Origin: Nocardia cyriacigeorgica GUH-2
Lineage (GTDB): Bacteria; Actinomycetota; Actinomycetes; Mycobacteriales; Mycobacteriaceae
DNA: 64,000 bases
Assembly (NCBI RefSeq): GCF_000284035.1
Contig: NC_016887.1
Span: 4,030,001 to 4,094,000, forward strand
Direction: 5' to 3'
Made by a program: the position numbers and the translations under genes. The notes below the pieces were generated by a model. It worked only from the letters and a program-made list of their open reading frames with translations, made no database searches and was not told where the DNA came from. Positions 8,255 to 16,776 of the stretch are shown here, one piece after another (within the stretch, counting starts at the first letter, position 1; each line of letters opens with the position of its first letter).

Positions 8255-8791
8255 ACGAGCTCCCTAGCTAGCTGAGCTCGGACCATGGGTCAGCATGATC
8301 CGAGCCTTCGATGAACAAGGATCCGCAGGTAGGGAATTTACAGTACTAGTTTCCTTTTAAACAGGATGGCATTCAACCGAAGAATGGGATGCCTGGTACT
8401 GCCGACTCGGCGCGCACAGGTGCCGCCGCTGGCGATCCTCCACCCACCGCGTGCGCGGGGTCTACCGGGTGTCCCACGCACGCCACCGGCAACCCACCGG
8501 CGCCGTCCCGCTGCGTCGCCGTCCCGCTGCGTCGCCGTCCTGCTGCGTCGCCGTCCCGCTGCGTCGCCGTCCCGCTGCGTCGCCGTCCCGCTGCGTCGCC
8601 ATCCCGCTGTGTCGCCATCCCGCTGTGTCGCGGTGCGCGCCGACGCCGTCCGCAACCGTCAGCTGCCCGAGACCGATCGCCTGCGACTGGTTGTTGCCCA
8701 GCTCGATTGCGGGCACCGCCGCGAGAACCGGGCCGCCGGGTCCGGCCGGTGCCGGGTCGCGGCGCGCCGGGGGCGGTGCCGGCCGTGCGGG
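8255..8791. other. 537-bp gene-free stretch with a tandem repeat
   Basis: Between the MHYT gene and eutC, both on the minus strand. The part at 8255-8400 is AT-rich for this genome and should hold the MHYT promoter. The part at 8504-8631 is a 16-bp tandem repeat. The rest (8632-8791) is very GC-rich, follows the eutC stop, and shows no conserved protein in any frame. Confidence 0.6.
8504..8631. repeat. 16-bp tandem repeat, eight copies
   Basis: Eight head-to-tail units of CGTCCCGCTGCGTCGC. Units 1, 2, 4, 5 and 6 are identical; unit 3 has one change; units 7 and 8 share the same two changes. There are no spacers. Because 16 is not a multiple of three, a coding role is unlikely. It sits in the spacer between the MHYT gene and eutC. 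Confidence 0.95.
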
Positions 8792-9727
8792 TCAGCCGTG
8801 TGCGCGAGTCAACGGATCGTGCTCGGCCGCGGTCAGATCAGCGCCGGACAGGTCCTTCAGGTCGACTCCCGAACGCCCCAACCGCCGCGCCCCGGCGATC
8901 AGGCCCGCGACGACGCGGGCGGCCTGCCCATAGCCGAGCCCGTTCCGATGAATGTTGGACACGCAGTTGCGCTCGGCATCGGTGCGGCCGGGACGCGGGC
9001 GGTGGGTGAGGTAGATGCCGAGGCTGTCGGCGACCGAGAGGCCGGGCCGTTCACCGATGAGCACGAGCACCGTGTCGACGCCCAGCGCCGTGGCGATATG
9101 GTCGCCGAGCGCGACCCGGGCCTGCGTGGCGATCACCGGCGGTGCGAATGTCACGGTGGGACCGAGTTCGGCGACGAGGGCGGTGACCATGGCCGGGCCG
9201 TGGTCGAGAAGTGCGCGCGGGGACAGCCCGTCGGCGAGAACGATGCCGACCTCCGCGCTGGTGTCGCGTGGAAGGGCCTCGGCACCACCCGTTTCGCCGG
9301 CGGACCCCGGCGGCCGGGGCGCGGCGGCAGAGCGCGAGGGCACCGTGTCGGCGGCGGGCTCCGGCGGCCACTGCTCGTTGGCGGACTCAGGCCGCCACGG
9401 CTCATCGGCAGACTCCGGCGGCCAGGGCTCGGCGGGTAGGCGGCCGAGATCCGGGCGGCGCAGATACTCGGCCCGGTCGCGAGCCCGGCTGCGCACCAGT
9501 GCCGGTACGCCGAGCCCGCATGCGGCGACCTCGGCGCACAACCGATCGACATCCAGCGGCATGTGCACCGCGTCGCGGGCCGCCGCGTGCGCCGCGCGCA
9601 ACTCCAGCACGCGAGCGGTGGGCAGCGCATTGCCCGCACGGCCGAGCCCGATGCGCGCCTGCGTGGTGGCGCGCAGGGCGGCCCAGAACTCTTGCTGGGC
9701 AGCGGGATCCGAGGCAGGGCCGCTCAT
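8792..9727 (-). CDS. eutC: ethanolamine ammonia-lyase small subunit
   Basis: Small subunit of the adenosylcobalamin-dependent enzyme that splits ethanolamine into acetaldehyde and ammonia. The 311 residues show the family's N-terminal helix, the EYLRRPDLGR segment (about 88-96), the GIVLADGLSP segment (about 161-170) and the C-terminal VLIGERPGL and NIHRNGL blocks. Between about 100 and 155 there is a Trp/Pro/Glu/Ser-rich insertion with near-repeats of the type WPPESADEP. The ATG overlaps the eutB stop (ATGA), so translation is coupled. Confidence 0.94.
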   Translation of the reverse strand: MSGPASDPAAQQEFWAALRATTQARIGLGRAGNALPTARVLELRAAHAAARDAVHMPLDVDRLCAEVAACGLGVPALVRSRARDRAEYLRRPDLGRLPAEPWPPESADEPWRPESANEQWPPEPAADTVPSRSAAAPRPPGSAGETGGAEALPRDTSAEVGIVLADGLSPRALLDHGPAMVTALVAELGPTVTFAPPVIATQARVALGDHIATALGVDTVLVLIGERPGLSVADSLGIYLTHRPRPGRTDAERNCVSNIHRNGLGYGQAARVVAGLIAGARRLGRSGVDLKDLSGADLTAAEHDPLTRAHG

Positions 9728-11145
9728 CGCCGGACTCCGGTCAACTGGTGCAGCGGTGAGGTCAGCGGCGCTACCGGGAGGACACGTCCGGTGTCGTCGA
9801 TCATGCCGAGCCTGCTCAGCCACGCCTCGAATTCCGGGGCGGGCCGCAGCCCCAGCACCTGGCGCGCGTAGAGCGCGTCGTGGAAGCTCAGGCTCTGGTA
9901 GCCGAGCATCACGTCGTCGGCGCCGGGCACCGCGATCACGAACGCGCAGCCCGCCGCGCCCAGCAGGGTGAGCAGGGTGTCCATATCGTCGGCGTCGGCC
10001 TCGGCGTGGTTGGTATAGCAGACGTCCACGCCCATCGGCAGCCCGAGCAGCTTGCCGCAGAAATGGTCTTCGAGCCCGGCGCGGATGATCTGTTTGCCGT
10101 CATAGAGGTATTCGGGCCCGATGAAGCCGACGACGGTGTTCACCAGCAACGGATCGAACGCGCGGGCCACCGCGTAGGCTCTGGCTTCCAGCGTCTGCTG
10201 ATCCACCGGCCGGCCGCCGGTACCCCGATGCGCATCCGCCGACAGCGCCGAGCCCTGCCCGGTTTCGAAGTACATGACGTTGTCGCCGACCGTCCCCCGC
10301 CGCAGCGAGCGTCCGGCCTCGTTCGCCTCCCGCAGCAGCGCGAGGTTCACTCCGAAAGCGCTGTTGGCGCCCTCGGTGCCCGCGATGGATTGGAACACCA
10401 GATCGACCGGCGCTCCGGACTCGATCAGGGCGAGCGTGGTGGACACGTGGGCCAGCACGCACGACTGGGCGGGGATGTCGAAGCGCAGGCGCACCTCGTC
10501 GAGCAGGGTGAGCAGATCGGCGGCGGCGCGGGGTGAGTCGGTGGCCGGGTTGATGCCGATCACCGCGTCGCCGCAGCCGAGCAGCAGTCCGTCCAGGATG
10601 GCGGCGGCGATGCCGCGCGGATCGTCGGTGGGGTGGTTGGGTTGCAGCCGGGTCGCGAGGGTGCCGGGCCGTCCGATGGTGGTGCGGAACGCCGAACGCA
10701 CATCGACCGCCCCGGCCACCGCGATCAGGTCCTGATTGCGCATGATCTTGCTGACCGCCGCCACCATCTCCGGCGTCAGCCCCGGCGCCCAGGCCCGCAA
10801 CGTCGCCGCCGCCTCGTCCACCGCACCGCCCGCCAGTTCGAGCAGCCGGTCGCGCAGATCGCCGACGGTGAGGTGCGCGATCGGCCGGAAGGCCACGCGA
10901 TCGTGGGTGTCGACGATGAGCCGGGTGATCTCATCGGACTCGTACGGCACCACCGGCTCGTTCAGGAACACCGTCAGCGGTTGGTCGGCCAGCGCCCACT
11001 GCGCGGCGGCCCGTTCGGCGTCGGATTCGGCTGCGCAACCGGCCAATTCGTCGCCGCTGCGGCGCGGGGTGGCCTTGGCCAGCAGGTCGACCAGCCCGTC
11101 GAAGCGGTAGGTGTGCCCGGCCAGTGTCGCCGTATACCCCGTCAT
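9724..11145 (-). CDS. eutB: ethanolamine ammonia-lyase large subunit
   Basis: Catalytic large subunit, 473 residues, a TIM-barrel that binds ethanolamine and, with EutC, adenosylcobalamin. Typical blocks are visible: KIMRNQDLI, RLQPNHPTDD, GCGDAVIGINP and GVDVCYTNHAEAD. The ATG at 11145 is preferred over one seven codons upstream because AAAGGGGATC lies at the right distance. Only eutBC are present: no EutA reactivase, no permease, no aldehyde dehydrogenase and no microcompartment genes are adjacent, so this fits nitrogen scavenging from ethanolamine rather than a full Eut organelle. Confidence 0.95.
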   Translation of the reverse strand: MTGYTATLAGHTYRFDGLVDLLAKATPRRSGDELAGCAAESDAERAAAQWALADQPLTVFLNEPVVPYESDEITRLIVDTHDRVAFRPIAHLTVGDLRDRLLELAGGAVDEAAATLRAWAPGLTPEMVAAVSKIMRNQDLIAVAGAVDVRSAFRTTIGRPGTLATRLQPNHPTDDPRGIAAAILDGLLLGCGDAVIGINPATDSPRAAADLLTLLDEVRLRFDIPAQSCVLAHVSTTLALIESGAPVDLVFQSIAGTEGANSAFGVNLALLREANEAGRSLRRGTVGDNVMYFETGQGSALSADAHRGTGGRPVDQQTLEARAYAVARAFDPLLVNTVVGFIGPEYLYDGKQIIRAGLEDHFCGKLLGLPMGVDVCYTNHAEADADDMDTLLTLLGAAGCAFVIAVPGADDVMLGYQSLSFHDALYARQVLGLRPAPEFEAWLSRLGMIDDTGRVLPVAPLTSPLHQLTGVRR

Positions 11146-11224
11146 GGCCCGATCCCCTTTCGGCACGCAATCCGGCAGACCTGTAGTGCGAAAGATACCG
11201 AAGCACCGCGCCCGAGGCGGGCCT

Positions 11225-12376
11225 TCACACTCGTTCGAGCACCGGCTCCACCACTCGCGCGGCGATGGGCCCGATGATCGCCATGATCAGCACATAGGCC
11301 GAGGCGAGCGCGGCCAGCTTGCCGTCGATGGCACCGGTGGTGACCGCGAGCCCCGCGATGACGATGGAGAACTCACCGCGCGCCACCAGCGCCACACCCG
11401 CCCTGGCTCGGCCCATCCGCCGGATGCCCTGCCGCCGCGCGCCCCACCAGCCGGTGGCGATCTTGGTGATGGTGGTGATGACCGCGAGCGCCACCGCCCA
11501 GCCCAGGACGGGCGGGATGGCGGTCGGGTCGGTATTGAGGCCGAAGGCCACGAAGAAGATCGCGGCGAACAGATCGCGCAGCGGTTCCAGCAGCCGCACC
11601 GCCTCCCGCGCCGTCGACCCGGAGATGGCGATGCCGAGCAGGAACGCGCCCACCGCCGTCGAGACGTTGAGCGCCGAGGCCACACCCGCCACCAGCAGGG
11701 CCGCACCCAGCAGTTTCAGCAGGAACACCTCACGGTCGGTGCTGTCGACCACCGCCGAGACATACCGTCCGTAGCGCAGGGTGACCACCAGCACCACCGT
11801 GATCGCGATCAGCGCCACGCCCAGCGATTTCAGCCCGCTGGCGAAGCTCAGCCCGGCCAGCACCGTGGTGAGCACCGGCAGATACACCGCCATCGTGAGG
11901 TCCTCGAATACCAGAATCGACAGGATGACCGGCGTCTCCCGGTTACCCAGCCGGCCCAGGTCGTTGAGCACCTTGGCGGCGATGCCCGAGGAGGAGATGT
12001 AGGTGACGCCGCCGAGGGTCAGCGCGCCCACCGGCCCCCAGCCCAGCAGCAGCGCCACCACCGCACCGGGCGTCGCGTTGGCGACGATGTCGAGCAGGCC
12101 GACCGGCCAGGACCTGCGCATGCCGGTCATCAGCTCGGCGGCGGTGTACTCCAGACCCAGCAGCAACAGCAACAGGACCACGCCGATCTCGCCGGCGATA
12201 TGCCCGAACTCGTTGGCGGCGCCCAGGTGAATAAAGCCCCCTTGACCGAAGGCGAGGCCGCCGAGCAGATACAGCGGGATCGGCGACAGGCCGAACCGGC
12301 CCGCTACCCGGGCGAAGACCCCGAGTGCGAACAACACCGCGCCCAGCTCGATGAGGGCGAGCGCGGTCGTGGACAC
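11225..12376 (-). CDS. cation/proton antiporter, CPA2 family (KhtU-like)
   Basis: A 383-residue membrane protein with about 11-12 transmembrane helices of the Na+/H+ exchanger (CPA2, KefB/KhtU) fold; it would export K+ or Na+ in exchange for protons. It lacks the cytoplasmic TrkA-N domain of KefB, which fits with a separate regulator being encoded just upstream. The GTG start lies 4 bases after the stop of that regulator gene. Together they resemble the Bacillus KhtT-KhtU pair that protects against alkaline or methylglyoxal stress. Exact cation is not predictable. Confidence 0.9.
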   Translation of the reverse strand: MSTTALALIELGAVLFALGVFARVAGRFGLSPIPLYLLGGLAFGQGGFIHLGAANEFGHIAGEIGVVLLLLLLGLEYTAAELMTGMRRSWPVGLLDIVANATPGAVVALLLGWGPVGALTLGGVTYISSSGIAAKVLNDLGRLGNRETPVILSILVFEDLTMAVYLPVLTTVLAGLSFASGLKSLGVALIAITVVLVVTLRYGRYVSAVVDSTDREVFLLKLLGAALLVAGVASALNVSTAVGAFLLGIAISGSTAREAVRLLEPLRDLFAAIFFVAFGLNTDPTAIPPVLGWAVALAVITTITKIATGWWGARRQGIRRMGRARAGVALVARGEFSIVIAGLAVTTGAIDGKLAALASAYVLIMAIIGPIAARVVEPVLERV

Positions 12377-12380
12377 CGGA

Positions 12381-12863
12381 TCAGCCGTGCGTGAGAATCT
12401 TCGCCGCGGCGTCCAGGCCGTCGGGAGTCCCGACGACGACGAGCAGGTCACCAGCGGTGAAGGTGAAATCCGGCCCCGGTGAGGGAGACAGCTGCCCGGC
12501 CCGCATCACCGCGACGATGGACACCTTGGTGCGGGTGCGCATCTGCGTCTCACCGAGTGTGCGACCGCTGTAGGGCGAATCGTCGGAGATCGGCAATTGG
12601 CGGGTGGTGATGCCGGGCATATCGCGATGGTCGTCGTTGAGCCGGGAGACCAGCTGGGGCGCGCCGAGCAGATTGGCCAGCACGGCGGCCTCGTCGGTGG
12701 TCAACGCGACCTGCGCGGCGCAGGCGTCCGGGTCCTCGAGCTTGGACACGATCAGATCGATATCGCCGTCGCGGTGGGCGACGACGCCGATCCGGCGCCC
12801 GGACTTCACTTCGAAGTCTTTTCGCACCCCGATCCCGGGTAACGCAGTGACATCGACATTCAC
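12381..12863 (-). CDS. TrkA-C (RCK_C) domain regulator of the antiporter (KhtT-like)
   Basis: A 160-residue soluble protein. The N-terminal half opens with a conserved LPGIGVRKDFEVKSGRRIGV motif; the C-terminal half (about 75-160) is a TrkA-C domain ending in AGDLLVVVGTPDGL. In Bacillus the equivalent subunit KhtT gates KhtU in response to pH and nucleotides. The start is GTG with no Shine-Dalgarno; TAGCCT ends six bases upstream, so the operon is probably transcribed as a leaderless mRNA. Confidence 0.9.
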   Translation of the reverse strand: MNVDVTALPGIGVRKDFEVKSGRRIGVVAHRDGDIDLIVSKLEDPDACAAQVALTTDEAAVLANLLGAPQLVSRLNDDHRDMPGITTRQLPISDDSPYSGRTLGETQMRTRTKVSIVAVMRAGQLSPSPGPDFTFTAGDLLVVVGTPDGLDAAAKILTHG

Positions 12864-12869
12864 AAGTCC

Positions 12870-12875
12870 AGGCTA
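12870..12875 (-). promoter_or_regulatory. -10 box of a probable leaderless promoter (khtT-like)
   Basis: On the minus strand TAGCCT is followed by GGACTT and then the GTG start at 12863. Confidence 0.5.
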
Positions 12876-13087
12876 ACCGTCGCCGAACGATCCGCCGAGC
12901 GCGCCACGAGCTACCCGGAAGCCCCGGCTCGCCCGCACCATCGAGTGGTGCCGCCTACCCGGCGTTCGAGCAGGTCATCGAGCCGGATGAGCCGTGGTTC
13001 GACGCCGGCGTGGCGGGTCCGCGCCGCCGGGGCGACTCATCACTTCGGCGGACCCGGACCGGCCCGCCGCTGTGCTGAGATGGGTGG

Positions 13088-14302
13088 GTGAAGTGGTGGG
13101 CAGCGTTGTCGGCGACGGCGCAGGAGGCGCTGATCGTCGCGTTCGTGTTCACCGTGGGTGCGGCGCTGTACGGCTTCGGCCTCTACGCCATGACCGAGCA
13201 CAGCGCGCAGACGCCGCTGACGGTGCGGATGGCGCTGCTCGCACTGCTGTGCGCGACGAGCATGTGGCGCCGGCGCAAGCCGATGTGGGCATTGGCGGCC
13301 GGGCTGGTGCCGCTGCTGATCGACTTCGCGCTCGGGCCGACGATTCCCATCTGGCTCGTCTACTCCGATCTCGTCTACGCGGGCGTGCTGTACGGGACCC
13401 GGCGGCTGTCGCGGGTGGTGATCGGCGCGGCCATCACCGCGACGGTCGCCGGCTCGGTGGCCGCGCTGCTCGTCACCGGCGAGTGGCGCGCCATCGTCAT
13501 CACTGTGCTCGCCTCGTCGGCGTTCCTGGGAACGTCGATCTGGTGGGCGCTGACCGTGCGGGCGCACAAGGAGACCGCGCAGGCCGAACGGGCGAAGGCG
13601 CGGGCGCTGGAACTGGTGGCCGAACTCGACCGCCGGGCCGCGATCGCCGATGAACGCAAGACGATGGCCCGCGATCTGCACGATGTGATCGCCGGGCACC
13701 TGTCGGCCATCGCCATCCAATCCGAGGCGGCGCTGGGGCTGCTGGCCCGCCGCGACGACGGCGATCCCGCCCTGTCCGGCGTGGTCGAGTCGATCCGGGC
13801 CAACAGCGTCAGCGCCCTGCACGAAATGCGCACCATGATCGGGTTACTGCGCCGCGACGACGGCGCCGAGGATCTGGCCGCCCCGCGCGGGCTCGCCCAG
13901 TTGTCGTTGCTGGTCGATGCCGCGCGCTCGGCGGGCAGCACCGTCCGGGTGCACGGCGGCGCGGCCGAGATCGCGTTGCCCAGTGCGGTCGACCAGGCCG
14001 CCTACCGGATCGTTCAGGAAGCCTTGACCAACGCGATGAAACACGCACCCGGCCAGGAGGTCGACATCGATATCGCCGCCGACGCGACAACGCTCACCGT
14101 CGCGATCCGCAACCCCCTCTCCCCACGCGGCAACGGACAACCCGAGCCCACGGACCTACCCCATCGAGGCTTGACCAATATGCGCGAACGCGCCGCGGTC
14201 CTCGGCGGCGAGTTCACCGCGGGCGCGGCCGACCGGACCTGGACCGTGCGCGCGGAGCTGCCGCTGTCGGCCGAACCGGTCACCGGAGGCGAACGCCGAT
14301 GA
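13088..14302 (+). CDS. sensor histidine kinase, NarL/DesK type
   Basis: A 404-residue membrane kinase. About five transmembrane helices fill residues 10-160, with no large extracytoplasmic sensor, so it probably senses within the membrane. A coiled-coil linker (160-190) leads to a HisKA_3 domain with the phospho-accepting His198 in ARDLHDVIAGHL, then an HATPase_c domain with the N box EALTNAMKHA. It overlaps the response regulator gene by 4 bases (ATGA). The GTG start has TGAGAT six bases upstream and no Shine-Dalgarno. Confidence 0.94.
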   Translation: MKWWAALSATAQEALIVAFVFTVGAALYGFGLYAMTEHSAQTPLTVRMALLALLCATSMWRRRKPMWALAAGLVPLLIDFALGPTIPIWLVYSDLVYAGVLYGTRRLSRVVIGAAITATVAGSVAALLVTGEWRAIVITVLASSAFLGTSIWWALTVRAHKETAQAERAKARALELVAELDRRAAIADERKTMARDLHDVIAGHLSAIAIQSEAALGLLARRDDGDPALSGVVESIRANSVSALHEMRTMIGLLRRDDGAEDLAAPRGLAQLSLLVDAARSAGSTVRVHGGAAEIALPSAVDQAAYRIVQEALTNAMKHAPGQEVDIDIAADATTLTVAIRNPLSPRGNGQPEPTDLPHRGLTNMRERAAVLGGEFTAGAADRTWTVRAELPLSAEPVTGGERR

Positions 14303-14946
14303 CGATCCGGGTGCTGATCGCCGACGATCACAGCGCCATCCGCGCCGGCCTGCGCATGATCCTCGACGCCGCCGACGGGATCGAGGTGGTGGGAGAGGCC
14401 GCCGACGGCGATGTGGCGGTCGCGCAGGCCAGGGCGCTGCGACCGGATGTGGTGCTGATGGATGTGCGCATGCCCGGCGTCGACGGGATCGCCGCCACCG
14501 CCCGGATCACCGCCGACGGGGTGGCGAAGGTGCTCATCCTGACCACCTTCGATCTGGACGAGTACGTCTTCCGGACCTTGCGCGCCGGCGCCTCCGGCTT
14601 CGTCCTGAAGTCGGTGTCCGGGCAGGATCTGGTGGCCTCGGTGCGGGCGGTGGCGGCCGGTGACGGTGTGCTCGCACCGGAGGTGACCCGGGCGGTGATC
14701 GACGCCTTCGCCGCTGTCCCCAGCGCCCCGGCCCACCGCGAACCCGACGGTCTCGGCGATCTGACCGAGCGCGAACTCGAGGTGCTCGAATGCCTGGGCG
14801 AGGGGCTGTCCAACGCGCAGATCGCGGGCCGGCTGTTCATCGGCGAGACCACGGTCAAGACCCATGTCTCGCGCGTGCTCACGAAGCTGGGAGTTCGCTC
14901 GCGCGTGCAGGCGGCGATCCTGGCGCGGGAACTGCGCGACCGGTAG
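14299..14946 (+). CDS. response regulator, NarL/FixJ (LuxR-HTH) type
   Basis: Partner of the preceding kinase, 215 residues. The receiver domain has the acidic pair in IADDH (9-11), the phospho-accepting Asp55 (VVLMDVRMPG) and the conserved Lys in FVLKSVSG. The C-terminal LuxR-type helix-turn-helix spans about 150-212 (LTERELEVLECLGEGLSNAQIA). Its targets are not evident, but the divergent khtTU operon is a candidate by position. Confidence 0.95.
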   Translation: MTIRVLIADDHSAIRAGLRMILDAADGIEVVGEAADGDVAVAQARALRPDVVLMDVRMPGVDGIAATARITADGVAKVLILTTFDLDEYVFRTLRAGASGFVLKSVSGQDLVASVRAVAAGDGVLAPEVTRAVIDAFAAVPSAPAHREPDGLGDLTERELEVLECLGEGLSNAQIAGRLFIGETTVKTHVSRVLTKLGVRSRVQAAILARELRDR

Positions 14947-14960
14947 CGGGGCCGGCAGCG

Positions 14961-15320
14961 TCAGTGGTCGAGCTCGGCGAAGACACCCTGCGCGTCGGGC
15001 TGGAAGTCCTCGACGGCGACCACCGCGGCCGCGGGCAGCGGACCGTACAGGTGCGGGAACAGCATGCCGGGGTCGTCGGAGGGCACGCCCGGCTCCCATC
15101 GCACCGGTGATCCCAGCCGGGCCGGATCCAGTCGCAGCAACACCAGATCGCGCCGCCCGGCGAAGAGGCGATTGGCGGGCAGATGCACCTGGCGCGGGGT
15201 GGACAGGTGCACGAAGCCCTCGGTATCCAGTGACGGTGGCCGGCGCTCACCCGTGGCCTCGGCGGTTCGCCATTCTGTGACCGTGCACAGGTGAACCAGC
15301 GTGTGAGTGTCGTAGGTCAC
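14961..15320 (-). CDS. DUF952 family protein
   Basis: A 119-residue DUF952 protein. The family fold resembles ADP-ribosyl-transferase-like small proteins; the signature TEGFVHLSTPRQVHLPANR is clear, followed by LVLLRLDP and FPHLYGPLP. GTG at 15320 is chosen because a GGGAG lies eight bases upstream; longer in-frame starts add sequence not expected in the family. The gene converges on the response regulator. Function is unknown. Confidence 0.87.
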   Translation of the reverse strand: MTYDTHTLVHLCTVTEWRTAEATGERRPPSLDTEGFVHLSTPRQVHLPANRLFAGRRDLVLLRLDPARLGSPVRWEPGVPSDDPGMLFPHLYGPLPAAAVVAVEDFQPDAQGVFAELDH

Positions 15321-15595
15321 GGGTAATCTCCCGGTAGACAACTGGATCGGCCTGTTCGAGTCGGTGATTCGAGTGGCTTTCGCGCCCACGACCTGTGGCG
15401 TTCGCGCAGAGCGGAAAACACTGGTCGTGTTAGGGAAAACACATCGATTCGCTTGCGGGAACAAAGCCCCCGTCCCGAACGTCTGACAGAGTAGTCATAC
15501 CACTGCTGGGAAGTAGCGGTAGCGAGCCCGCGGAGTGACCACGGGCCCCACACCAGGTGAACGGTCTGTGTGCCGGGAGCCAGGACGGAGGAGTC

Positions 15596-15790
15596 ATGCC
15601 AGGAACCCTGACAAGCACCCCACTGACCGCGGTCGATCGTTGCGACCGCTGCGGGGCGGCTGCCCGAGTGCGTGCCACCCTGCCCGCAGGTGGAGAGTTG
15701 CTCTTCTGCCAGCATCACGCGAACGAACACATGGACAGGCTGCGTGAGCTCGAGGCCGTGATCGACACGGAATCGGCTCCCGCCCTCTGA
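15596..15790 (+). CDS. small CxxC protein (DUF7455-like)
   Basis: A 64-residue protein with the pattern VDRCDRCGAAARV and a later FCQHHANEH, which together suggest a zinc-binding site (two Cys, then Cys-His-His). Such small proteins are conserved near sigA/sigB genes in Actinobacteria and are grouped as DUF7455; their role is unknown. The start at 15596 has GGAGGAG upstream. The 275-bp spacer before it (15321-15595) is relatively AT-rich and should hold its promoter. Confidence 0.8.
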   Translation: MPGTLTSTPLTAVDRCDRCGAAARVRATLPAGGELLFCQHHANEHMDRLRELEAVIDTESAPAL

Positions 15791-15844
15791 CCGCTCCTCG
15801 CGTCCGACACAACAGCATCGAACAACCGGATACCGCGTAAACCA

Positions 15845-15872
15845 CAGCGGGCGACCTGATGGTCGCCCGCTG
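15845..15872. terminator. bidirectional terminator hairpin
   Basis: A perfect 12-bp stem (CAGCGGGCGACC and its complement) with a TGAT loop lies between convergent genes. Confidence 0.8.
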
Positions 15873-15890
15873 TGCTGTGTTCGGAGCACC

Positions 15891-16646
15891 TCAGCCGTCA
15901 GCCAGGATGCCGTCCAGCAGCGCCGCCAGCCCGAACTCGAAGGCGCCATCGGGGTCGGCGGGCGCCTGGTACAACTCCCCCACCGCGGCACCGACCCGCG
16001 AGGCGAGCGGGAACTCGTGCGCTGGCATCACCTGCGTCAACAGCGGTCCGTGCACCTCCCACCACCGGGCATCGCTCATCTCGGCGGCCTCACGCGCCGC
16101 GGCGACCGCCATCCGGGCATTACCGGTGGCGAACTCGGTCAGCACCGCCACCACCCGGTCCATCTCGACCTCGCTCAGCCCGATCCCGTCCAGCGCGGCC
16201 AGTTGACGTTCATAGCGGCGCATCCGCCCCGGCCCGAGCACCATCCGCCAAGGCGAGACCTCCAGCAGCCACGGATGCGCGATCACCTCGGCACGCACCT
16301 GCCGCGCCACCGCCGCCAAACGCTCGCGGGGGGACACGTCGGTGGGCAGCGGTGCATCGGCGACCGCGATCTCGTCCACCATCAGCACGGTCAGCGCCCG
16401 CATGCTCGGCACGTAGGTGTAGAGGCTCATCGGGCGCAGACCCAGTTCGGCGGCGACCGCGCGGACCGAGAGTTTCGCCAGCCCGTCGCGGTCGGCCAGA
16501 GCGATGGCGGTGCGCACCACCTCGTCGACGCTGACGGCCTGCTTGGGTCCGCGGCCGGCGGGGCGCGGCGGTAGCTCGTGGCGCCACAGCAGGGCCAGCA
16601 ATGTCCCGGCCTGGTCGGCGGGCTCCGGCAACGGACGGTCGGTCAT
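15891..16646 (-). CDS. TetR/AcrR family regulator (with TetR-type C-terminal domain)
   Basis: A 251-residue repressor. The N-terminal helix-turn-helix is near 45-85 (VRAVAAELGLRPMSLYTYVPS), preceded by a Pro/Arg-rich lead; the C-terminal part is the larger ligand domain of the TetR_C class. It is divergent from the SNF2 helicase operon with about 130 bp between them (16647-16776), a region richer in A/T that contains near-symmetric TAC/GTA elements, so it may repress itself and that operon. Ligand unknown. Confidence 0.9.
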   Translation of the reverse strand: MTDRPLPEPADQAGTLLALLWRHELPPRPAGRGPKQAVSVDEVVRTAIALADRDGLAKLSVRAVAAELGLRPMSLYTYVPSMRALTVLMVDEIAVADAPLPTDVSPRERLAAVARQVRAEVIAHPWLLEVSPWRMVLGPGRMRRYERQLAALDGIGLSEVEMDRVVAVLTEFATGNARMAVAAAREAAEMSDARWWEVHGPLLTQVMPAHEFPLASRVGAAVGELYQAPADPDGAFEFGLAALLDGILADG

Positions 16647-16776
16647 CGAACTCCTCGTGCCAACGGCGGAACAATTCCGCTACGGTGGGCGTTACCAGAT
16701 TACTCCGTACACCATACGATGATTTGAGGGGTCCGCTCTGCCCAGCACACAGGCCACCTACCTGCCCGACCGCAAT

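Noticed and set aside
8504..8631. CRISPR array
   Set aside because: Units are directly adjacent with no spacers, are only 16 bp long, and no cas genes are present.
8462..8716. Short minus-strand frame spanning the 16-bp repeats
   Set aside because: It is formed largely by the repeat itself, continues in frame from the eutC stop, and shows no conserved sequence.
11146..11224. Cobalamin riboswitch before eutB
   Set aside because: The gap is only 79 bp and lacks the B12 box; too short for the known fold.
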